IMG/VR virus record: IMGVR_UViG_3300025407_000044
Location: 1 to 47,449 of that record
Direction: 5' to 3' (one strand)
DNA length: 47,449 nucleotides
Source: a virus
Numbering within the stretch: position 1 is the stretch's first letter; every line of letters starts with the position of its first letter. Shown here one piece after another: positions 39,113-46,800 of the stretch. The notes below the pieces were generated by a model. That model was given only the letters and a program-made list of their open reading frames with translations. It was not told where the DNA came from and did not search any database. A program made the translations under genes and the position numbers.

Positions 39113-39514
39113 ATGTCATTTACAGATTTAAAAATTACAGAACTAAGAAAAGTCGCAGATTCTTTTGCTATTGATGCATCAGAATTAAAGACAAAACAAG
39201 AAATCATTGCAGCCCTTGAAGAAGAGGGCATCAGCTATCAAATGTATGCTAAGTTTGATAATGCTGAAAAGCAAGATATTGAAGTACCAGAGTTTGAAAA
39301 GCAGAAGAGAGAAAAGAAGATCATGTCAAAGACAGCAAATCAAGTGCTTGTAAAGATGGAAAGAAATAACCATTCATATCAAGTTGGCGTTTTCCAGTTT
39401 ACACAAGAGCATCCATTTTTGGCTATGTCAGAAGCAGACGCTCAAAAGATTTTTGATACAGAGCAGGGTTTCCGTCTTGCGACTCCTCGTGAGGCTCAAG
39501 AGTACTACGCTTAA
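39113..39514 (+). CDS. SAP/HeH-like domain protein
   Basis: The frame opens at 39095, but ATG 39113 (MSFTDLKI) is preferred because AGAGGAAG then lies 4-8 nt upstream. Residues 1-40 (LKITELRKVADSFAIDASEL, then KTKQEIIAALEEEG) form a helix-extended-helix/SAP or Rho-N type DNA-binding fold. The remainder (QVLVKMERNNHSYQVGVFQF) is beta-rich. Proteins of this kind occur after actinophage capsid genes and may be head decoration or completion factors; the precise role is not known. Confidence 0.75.
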   Translation: MSFTDLKITELRKVADSFAIDASELKTKQEIIAALEEEGISYQMYAKFDNAEKQDIEVPEFEKQKREKKIMSKTANQVLVKMERNNHSYQVGVFQFTQEHPFLAMSEADAQKIFDTEQGFRLATPREAQEYYA

Positions 39515-39537
39515 AAATTAAATAGGGGGTGTTCTGA

Positions 39538-40509
39538 TTGCAAACAATCAACACAAACAGCCAGGAAAAGATTTACCTAGAGGTATATAGTAATGGAGTA
39601 TTATCGCAGGCAGATTCACTGCCAACATTGTCAATATACAATGCGGACAGCGATATTTACAATCCTGGAGGTACAATCAGTCAGACACCCCTCTATACCA
39701 ATTTAAATGCTTACGATGAGCCCGCAACTGGAGTTTATTCATATCAACTAACACCAAACATTACAAGTGTAAATATGGTGCTTGAAGTAGTTTGGTCTTA
39801 TACCCAAGGCGGGGTAGCGGTGAAGACAACAGATTACTATAGTATTGAAACTCCATATGCTTCAATACCAGAAACAATGGATTTTCTAGGATACACGGGA
39901 GACTCTTCTAAGCCTAACTATATTGATCCGAACACAATTATTAAGACCGAAAAAATGGCAAGAACCATTATTGAAGGTTATGCGGGAATTAAATTTTATA
40001 AGTATTATGGTTTTCAAGAAATTTACGGAATTGGTGCAAATACAATTCAGCTAACAGAGAAGATGCTCTCGTTGGATCAGATTTGGGAAAATCAAATTTT
40101 AGTATTTGATGGAACAACCAGTCCAGTCTATAATACTTTTGGATATAACACAGAGATTAGCCCTACTGGTTATCAGCTTCGCATTTGGTACCCAGCCTGG
40201 CCAGACGGCTGGAACAACGAAATGGATCCAACCATTTACGAATCGGGTCGTTTTAGAGATACCTACCTATATCGTTTTGTTGGAGAAATTGGTTACAATT
40301 ATGTTCCAGAAGATATTAAGCTTGCTTCAATGCTTTTGCAACAGGATATTATGTCAAACGACTACAACTGGAGGAACAAGTATTTGTCACAAGTTAACTT
40401 GAGTGAAATTTCATTCAAGATGGCAGGCGGGGCATTTAATGGTACAGGCAATGTTATGGTTGATAACATCCTAGATCAATACCGCAAGGCAAATATTGTA
40501 ATTATCTAA
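39538..40509 (+). CDS. Head-tail adaptor-like protein with N-terminal beta-domain
   Basis: A TTG start at 39538 is supported by AGGGGGTG 6 nt upstream. The 323-residue product has an Ig-like N-terminal half (SQEKIYLEVYSNGVLSQADS, TGVYSYQLTP) and a helical C-terminal half (PNTIIKTEKMARTIIEGYAG, YVPEDIKLASMLLQQDIM) typical of gp6/gp15-type head-tail connectors. It probably docks on the portal. Its stop overlaps the next start (TAATG). Confidence 0.75.
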   Translation: MQTINTNSQEKIYLEVYSNGVLSQADSLPTLSIYNADSDIYNPGGTISQTPLYTNLNAYDEPATGVYSYQLTPNITSVNMVLEVVWSYTQGGVAVKTTDYYSIETPYASIPETMDFLGYTGDSSKPNYIDPNTIIKTEKMARTIIEGYAGIKFYKYYGFQEIYGIGANTIQLTEKMLSLDQIWENQILVFDGTTSPVYNTFGYNTEISPTGYQLRIWYPAWPDGWNNEMDPTIYESGRFRDTYLYRFVGEIGYNYVPEDIKLASMLLQQDIMSNDYNWRNKYLSQVNLSEISFKMAGGAFNGTGNVMVDNILDQYRKANIVII

Positions 40510-40961
40510 TGTTAAATAACCTAGTCTCATTTGCAGGATCAATCATGAATATGAACGCAGATGTTTATATTCAAGAAAATACTCAGGATGCCAATACTGG
40601 AGAGATTACCCGTCAATGGGTATATTCTCAAACTATTCAGTGTCGTATTGAGCCTGTTAAATCACGTGGTGCTTCTACAAGAACAGACAATAAGACGTTC
40701 GGAACAACTGGAGACGAGTTATATAACGAAAAATTTCAATTAAAGATGTACGGAACCTCCTTGCTTAGTAAGCGTTGGCGTATTCAAAATATCAGAACAA
40801 ATAAAGGTAAGTCAGTATTTGTTGAAATTGATAGAACAGGAACACCAGATACAATTTTTGAAGTAATGTCTTCACATGCGGTTGTTGATCCTTTTGGATC
40901 AATTTCCTATTATGTGTCAGTACTTCTAAGGACTGAGCTACAAGATGACTCTGAAGCTTGA
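40509..40961 (+). CDS. Head closure (stopper)-like protein
   Basis: This 150-residue beta-rich protein has VYIQENTQDANTGEITRQWV, IQCRIEPVKSRG and a C-terminal FGSISYYVSVLLRTEL. The position directly after the adaptor and its beta-barrel pattern fit SPP1 gp16/HK97 gp7-type head closure proteins that stop DNA leakage. The assignment depends mainly on order. It overlaps its upstream and downstream neighbours. Confidence 0.65.
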   Translation: MLNNLVSFAGSIMNMNADVYIQENTQDANTGEITRQWVYSQTIQCRIEPVKSRGASTRTDNKTFGTTGDELYNEKFQLKMYGTSLLSKRWRIQNIRTNKGKSVFVEIDRTGTPDTIFEVMSSHAVVDPFGSISYYVSVLLRTELQDDSEA

Positions 40962-41664
40962 GATTGACACAAAACAACTAGTTCAAGGCTTGGATGATTT
41001 AGTTATAGGAATTGATCAACTTGTAAAGCCAAAAGCACTTGAGCAAATATCAAGAGCCGTATTCTCCATAACAGGAGAAAGATTTATGGTTGATATTGAT
41101 AACTACTCAAGAGCTAATCCTAAAAAAATGCACCACGTTTATGAGTGGGGTCAAATAGGAGAAAAAACAGCAAGGCTATTTGTTTTAGAAAGAACCTCTG
41201 TTCTTGATGGAAGTCTTTTAATAACAACAAATTTTTTGCAATCAAAAATGCCAGTTCCAATAAGCCCAGAGCTTTTAAGACCAGGTAAGACTGGCAAGGT
41301 TGTAACTGCAAGAAATATTTTTGCTAATAAAGCACAAGTTATGGAGCAAGGAAATCCAGTGTCTTTTCAAGCAAAAAGAATACTTGCCATGACTTCTGGA
41401 AACGGCATCGCTTTCGTAGCACCTGGCACACAGATTAATATTCTTCACCCAGGAGGAATTCAGACAAGAAATGCTTTTGCTGAGTATTTGCTTGAATGGT
41501 ACAGCAAAAATGGTAATGTAATTATGGAATCATCTGGGGTGTATGAGAGAATAGCTAGTGACGTTGCAAAAGTTTTAAGCACTAAGGGTGGAAATGCGAC
41601 GGGAGTACAAAAAGCAGTTACTTTAATTGCTGATGCAGTAGATACAGGGAGTGTAATAAGATGA
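40945..41664 (+). CDS. Neck/tail completion protein (HK97 gp10-like)
   Basis: This 239-residue protein starts MTLKLEIDTKQLVQGLDDLV and has helices followed by HVYEWGQIGEKTARLFVLER, and later AFAEYLLEWYSKNGNVIMES. The N-terminal amphipathic pattern and position between head closure and tail terminator fit gp10-type tail completion or neck proteins. Overlaps both neighbours by 4-17 nt. Confidence 0.65.
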   Translation: MTLKLEIDTKQLVQGLDDLVIGIDQLVKPKALEQISRAVFSITGERFMVDIDNYSRANPKKMHHVYEWGQIGEKTARLFVLERTSVLDGSLLITTNFLQSKMPVPISPELLRPGKTGKVVTARNIFANKAQVMEQGNPVSFQAKRILAMTSGNGIAFVAPGTQINILHPGGIQTRNAFAEYLLEWYSKNGNVIMESSGVYERIASDVAKVLSTKGGNATGVQKAVTLIADAVDTGSVIR

Positions 41665-42200
41665 CGGTAGATTATTCAAGAGTGGCAGCCACAGATGTCA
41701 GAAATGCTATTTGGGCTCAGTTGCAAAGCTATGGCATACTTCATGCTAATGACTATATTCCACAAGGCTCTAATGGCCTTACAACCGCTCTTTGCCCTAT
41801 TATTCCATCACAGCAGGTGCCAGAATTTAACAATTTGCTGCCAGGTAAAACCTATATAACCTATGACATTATTCAAAAAAATTACGGGGTTCAATGGTGG
41901 CTTTCACAAGAAACTATGGTTCTCCAGATTATTTCAAGAAGCAATGCTCAGATCCTGACCATATCAAACTTCCTGACAGACTTTGTCAGACGCTATGAGT
42001 ATTCAGCTGCTGATATAAATGACGTGGCTCATACAGCAAATAGCCCATTTAAGTTCTTATATTGCAGACTAGAGGCAGCCAACCCAATCCAGCCATTCCA
42101 AGATGAAGGCGGGTTCATGAGTGGTGACTTCTCATTCATGTATACCTATACCCGTTCGGTAGATGAGGGTACAAACTCCAATACTGGAAGATATATCTAA
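41661..42200 (+). CDS. Tail terminator protein
   Basis: This 179-residue protein has DVRNAIWAQLQSYG, YITYDIIQKNYGVQWWLSQE, and ILTISNFLTDFVRRYEYSAA. The alpha/beta pattern and location immediately before the major tail protein match tail terminator proteins (lambda gpU-like), which cap the tail tube and join it to the head. ATG overlaps the preceding stop (ATGA). Confidence 0.7.
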   Translation: MTVDYSRVAATDVRNAIWAQLQSYGILHANDYIPQGSNGLTTALCPIIPSQQVPEFNNLLPGKTYITYDIIQKNYGVQWWLSQETMVLQIISRSNAQILTISNFLTDFVRRYEYSAADINDVAHTANSPFKFLYCRLEAANPIQPFQDEGGFMSGDFSFMYTYTRSVDEGTNSNTGRYI

Positions 42201-42202
42201 AG

Positions 42203-42231
42203 TTTGAATTATTTCCAACAAATGCTATGAT
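42203..42231 (+). promoter_or_regulatory. Promoter of the major tail protein gene
   Basis: TTTGAA (42203-42208), 17 nt, then TGC-TATGAT (hexamer 42226-42231). It leaves a leader of about 65 nt that ends in the strong ribosome-binding site. Confidence 0.6.
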
Positions 42232-42280
42232 TTTCTATGAGGAAGCAAGTTGTCGTCTTTTTTGTTTTAAATTTAAAATA

Positions 42281-42299
42281 AATAAGGTGGTGAAATAAA
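42281..42299 (+). promoter_or_regulatory. Tail-tube leader with strong RBS
   Basis: The 19 nt are identical to those before the capsid ATG (37864-37882). GGTGGTG lies 11 nt before ATG 42303. Confidence 0.7.
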
Positions 42300-42302
42300 T
42301 AA

Positions 42303-43112
42303 ATGGCTCTAAACACTAAAAATGTAATCGTAGGTGCAGCAGCACTTTTTACTAGCGTTGGAAACAACACTAATACTTTTGGTCGTCCAGCAACAGACTC
42401 TACAACTCTTGGTACTTTGTTCCCAGCTGGTGTTCCAGCTCGTCAAGGTCTCCTTGCATCTAATGGAGCATCTAACGGTGGATACCGTGAAGTAGGATTT
42501 ACAAACACAGGACTTGAGATTTCATACGAACCAGTATATGGTGAGATTATGGTTGATCAACTTTTGGACGCAGCTCGTATCTTTAAGCAAACTCTCAAGG
42601 TTTTGCTAAAGACCGAACTTACAGAAGCAACTCTTGAGAACCTTACATTCTCATGGGGACAAATGGACTCTTACTATGTTGCAAATACTGCAAGCACAGT
42701 AACAGCAGTCCCATCATTGGTTAACAATGATACAGCTTTGGGTAACTCAGACTCTCCAGCAGCAACATTGAACTTGGCTGCAGGTGCTCTTGGTGATACA
42801 CCAGTAGAGCGTGTACTTATTGCAGTTGGACAAGCTCCAGCTCAGATTGGTACATCTCAGTCATACGCAGATCCAAGCGGTGCATCAGGATCAACAGTAA
42901 TCGGCGCAGGTGCAAATACAAACGCACTTCGTAGCCGTGAGCGTGTCTATGTGGCACGTCGTGTTGTTTCAATTGATACAACAATGCATGCTTTGAAGCG
43001 TGATGCAGCAACAGTATTCCCAGTGAATTTCCGTTGCTTGCCTGATACTTCATATGCTTATGCAGGATCAGAATACGGTGTAGTTATTGACCGTGTATAC
43101 GGAACTAACTAA
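42303..43112 (+). CDS. Major tail (tube) protein
   Basis: This 269-residue protein starts MALNTKNVIVGAAALFTSVG, has GYREVGFTNTGLEISYEPVY and IMVDQLLDAARIFKQTLKVL, and ends YGVVIDRVYGTN. The pattern is that of actinophage tail tube subunits. It lies before the chaperones and tape measure, has its own promoter and the strong shared leader, and ends at a terminator. The segment 140-215 (Ala/Gly/Ser-rich) may be a surface insertion. Confidence 0.85.
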   Translation: MALNTKNVIVGAAALFTSVGNNTNTFGRPATDSTTLGTLFPAGVPARQGLLASNGASNGGYREVGFTNTGLEISYEPVYGEIMVDQLLDAARIFKQTLKVLLKTELTEATLENLTFSWGQMDSYYVANTASTVTAVPSLVNNDTALGNSDSPAATLNLAAGALGDTPVERVLIAVGQAPAQIGTSQSYADPSGASGSTVIGAGANTNALRSRERVYVARRVVSIDTTMHALKRDAATVFPVNFRCLPDTSYAYAGSEYGVVIDRVYGTN

Positions 43113-43141
43113 GCTGTAAACTACAACTTAATATAGAATTT

Positions 43142-43175
43142 CAGGCCCCGTCAGAAATGGCGGGGTTCTGAATTT
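43142..43175 (+). terminator. Rho-independent terminator after tail tube gene
   Basis: CCCCGTC-AGAAAT-GGCGGGG forms a 7-bp stem with one G-U pair. Flanking CAG/CTG extend it and AATTTGT follows. One arm is a GGCGGG motif. Confidence 0.75.
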
Positions 43176-43192
43176 GTCTTGACTAATTATAT

Positions 43193-43201
43193 TGGTATAA
43201 T
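43193..43201 (+). promoter_or_regulatory. Promoter of the chaperone/tape measure operon
   Basis: TGG-TATAAT is preceded by TTGTCT at 16 nt. It lies just after the terminator and 24 nt before TTG 43226, with AAAGGAG as ribosome-binding site. Confidence 0.65.
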
Positions 43202-43225
43202 TTAACTAAACAAAGGAGCTATAAA

Positions 43226-43564
43226 TTGGCAACAACCGTATATGATATAGTAGAAATTGAATTAAGTGATGGAACATCCATTACTCTCAAGCCGCTGCCT
43301 ATTAAGCAGTTGAAGAAGTTCATGGATATTATTAACGCCATGCAAAAGGATGAGAATCAATCAGAAACCGCCGCAATGGATATATTTGCGGATGCAGCAA
43401 TGATTTGTTTAAATGCTTTGGGTAGAACAGATCTCGGAACAAACAAAGATAAGTTTGAAGAGACAATTGAAGTTCCTACTATGATGAAGATTTTGGAAGT
43501 CGCAGGAGGTCTAAAGCTTACAGACCCAAACCTTCTGGGAGCGGCTCTAGTTGGGACGAACTAG
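43226..43564 (+). CDS. Tail assembly chaperone, G-type (unshifted product)
   Basis: TTG start with AAAGGAG upstream. The 112-residue product (MATTVYDIVEIELSDGTSIT...) has a small beta N-terminus then helices (IKQLKKFMDIINAMQ), as in actinophage tail assembly chaperones. They bind and shape the tape measure protein during tail assembly. Translation normally stops at TAG 43562-43564. A fraction shifts at CCCAAAC 43525-43531 to make the longer protein. Confidence 0.82.
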   Translation: MATTVYDIVEIELSDGTSITLKPLPIKQLKKFMDIINAMQKDENQSETAAMDIFADAAMICLNALGRTDLGTNKDKFEETIEVPTMMKILEVAGGLKLTDPNLLGAALVGTN

Positions 43565-43842
43565 ATCTACGCTCCTTAGAGTCTGAAGTTTTCTTACTCG
43601 GTCATTGGAAAAACTTTGACGAGTTAGAAGAAAGTCTTTCTATCAATGAATTAGATGCAATTCTAAATTCAATGAGAGAGAAAGAACATCGTGAAATGAA
43701 GTTTATGGCTTCATTGCAGGGTGTGGACCTTGACGAAGCTTCCAAGGAACCAGAAGATGTTACTGCACTTAAAAATGCAAGAATTGCTTCTGACGAAGGT
43801 TTCGGAATTGGTGAAGGACTTGGATTCATGTCGCAGGAATGA
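43226..43842 (+). CDS. Tail assembly chaperone, G-T frameshift product
   Basis: A -1 shift at CCCAAAC joins the first 102 codons to a second frame open until TGA 43840-43842, giving about 205 residues. The T part, from SSWDELDLRSLESEVFLLG through SMREKEHREMKFMASLQ to GFGIGEGLGFMSQE, is highly acidic and helical and has no start of its own near its beginning. The G/G-T frameshift is conserved in long-tailed phages (lambda gpG/gpGT and actinophages). Here the signal, frame and gene order all agree. Confidence 0.8.
43525..43531 (+). other. -1 ribosomal slippery heptamer CCCAAAC
   Basis: The zero frame reads C-CCA-AAC, exactly the X-XXY-YYZ form. After slipping, the tRNAs pair with CCC and AAA. 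The zero frame ends 31 nt later, and the -1 frame is open for about 100 codons. A possible stem in GGGAGCGGCTC..GAGTC downstream is weak. Confidence 0.75.
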
Positions 43843-43858
43843 TGGGGGTGTAAACTAA

Positions 43859-46800
43859 TTGGCTAATATAGAACTTAATATTGTTGCGTTAGGTGACTTC
43901 TCCTCAGTTAACGCACAAATTAAAGCTCTTCAAGCCCAAGTCGCATTGCTCCAACAGGGCATGGCGGGTGTTGGTGTAAACTCAACCCTTGCAAAAGATT
44001 TAAATAATATAGCCAATTCCTTTAAGCAGACAATGCTTTCAACTGGTCAATTTACTGCATCTACAGTTAAGATGGCCACTGAAACAGAAAAGTTTGGTCA
44101 AGCACTTCAAAAGGGTAGCTTAGGAATTGGTAACTATTTTAATATACTTACCAATAGAGCTTCTTCTGCAACGAGTAGTGTCAAAGCTTTAGCTGTAGAA
44201 CAAACAAAGCTTCAAAATTCTGTCATTATGTCAGACCCTACAAAACAGGGCTTTTATTCAGTATTTACTCCTACCACTATAAATGCAGTGGCGAATGCAA
44301 CAAAGATTGCTGCAAATGAACAAAATATTTACAATATCGCAGTTGAAAAAGGATCACAAGCTTTAATCAACTGGGGTAAGAATACACAATGGGCGGGACG
44401 TCAGCTAACAGTTGGTATGTCTATGCCATTAATCCTATTTGGACAACAGGCTATAGCATCTTTTGATAGTGTAAACAAGGCCATTACACAGCTTCAAAAA
44501 GTTTATGGAGAAGGATTGACTCCTCCAAGCCAAAATTCAATTAATCAAATTTCTCAACAGGTTTTGGACCTTGGAAGAAATATGGCTTCTACCCTAGGAA
44601 TTACCCAAGAATTTACTGTTCAAGTAGCATCATCATTTGCTGCTATGGGTAAAATGGGGACAGATTTAACCACTGCTACCGAGCAAACTGTAAGATTAGC
44701 AAAACTTGGCAACCTTGATCAACAGACAGCTACAAGTGCTGTTATTGCTCTTCAAAATGTTTATAAGCTAAATACAACCCAGTTGTCAGATGCAGTTAAT
44801 TACTTTGGTGCAATTCAGAAGCAAACATCCCTTTCTATGAATGACCTTGTTTCTGCAGAAAGTAGAGTCGGACCAATTATTGATCAGCTTGGCGGAAGTT
44901 ATAAAGATACTTCTGTTATGTTGCTTGCTATGAAAGAAGCAGGTGTTCCAGCAGCACAAGCTGCAAACGCATTAAAGTCAGCATTTGGCTCTATCATCGC
45001 TCCAACCGCTGCTGCAAATAAGGAATTCCAGTCGTTTGGTATTAATCTGGATTCAATTAAAAATGCTGGCGGACCAGTTCAAATGATTCAGGCTTTGCAA
45101 GCAAGCCTTCAAAATTTGTCTCCACTTGTTAGAGAACAGCTTATTGAAAAGCTATTTGGAAAATATCAGTTTGCAAGAATCTCAGCCCTTATTGAAAACT
45201 TTGGAAAAGTAGGAAGCCAGACTGCAAATGCTATTAAGGTTGCAAATGCTTCAAGCCAACAGATACAAAATCTTGCAAATCAAGAGCTTACACAAGCTAC
45301 ATCAACTCCATCTGCACAGTGGACAAAAGCTATGGCTACTATTAAAGCAGATTTGTATCCTGTAGGACAAAAACTTCTTGAATTTGGAACTAAGATTCTT
45401 CAATTTGGCAATGGTATCGCAAAATTATTCCAGGGACTACCTGGTCCAGTTAAAGCTGTTATGGGAGCACTTGCAATAGGTGTGGCTTTATCAGGACCAA
45501 TAATTATGTTAACTGGTTTGTTTGCAAACTTTGTTGGATATGTAATTAAAGGAATATTTAATTTAAAGCAACTTGCCACGGGCGGCAAGACCTTAGGACA
45601 ACTATTAACTCCAGAAATGATTGCAGCCCAAAACGCTAGTAAATTGTTTGGTGATGGAATAGCTTCAGATGTAGAAGAAATTGATTTGTTAAATACTGCT
45701 ATTAAGCAATTGACGGTAAGTATGCAAGAGCTTATAGCAAGCATGAACCAAGGCGCAGGAATTTCAACTCTTACAGAAGCAGTAACAGCTCTTGATTCAG
45801 TTGCCACGGCCGAGGCGGGTATACCAGAAGCCATTAGAAACATTCCTTTCAAGGCACCAGGTATGGCTACAGGAGGATATGTTCCAGGATCAGGAAATTC
45901 AGATACATTCCCAGCAATGCTTACTCCAGGTGAAGCGGTAATTCCAAAGGATAAGGCTAGAAAGTATGGACCATTTATCAGTGCAATGATTGATGGTAAT
46001 TTGCCAGGGTACGCTGTCGGAACACAATCAACATTCGGAGAAGCAACATTTGTTAAGCCAGGTTCAACAAGTGCTCCTTCAGAAATTGCGGGACTTGCAA
46101 ACTATATAATAGGTCCACAGCTTGAAGCAATAAGAGCAATAATAGAAAAATTAAATCTTACATTAAATCCAAAGCAAATTAATGATATGTTAACTGCAGA
46201 CGCAGCACACATAAATCATGCAACAACACCAGAGGGCTACAAGGCTTGGCAACTAAGCAATTTGACAGGTGCAACAGGAGCAGAGAATAAAGCTTTGGAA
46301 TACATGTCTGGCGAGGGTGAAGCAAGAAAAAACATTAGACCACAATGGCAAGCTTCAACAGACAAAGTAATGGAAGCAATGCTTGAGGGAGTTAATGATC
46401 CAGCAGTAAGAGAGCAAATTAAAGCAACAGCAGCAAGAGTAAGAGTAGGCTCTCAACCTATTGATAGGTTTGAAGGCGAATTTATGAACGCCGTTTTGGC
46501 GGACATGATGGAAAAAGTAAAAAGTGGTCAAATTAAAGCATCTTCAGCTACAACCAATTATTTGCCCGTTGCAAAAGCAATTTCAGATGCAAGACTAAAT
46601 GGAGATTTGCCAAGTTATGAGTCTTTAACTTATAAGGCAAATGAACCAGGAATCTTAGCTGCAATGACAAAGAGCGGAAAAGATGCAGAAATGGCTGCAC
46701 GTGAAGCTGCAGCACAATATATTGCCGCATTAAAAGCAGGAATTCAAGCAGGTACAGTAACTGTTGAAGAAGCAGTTGCAGATCTTGTAGCAAAAGGATT

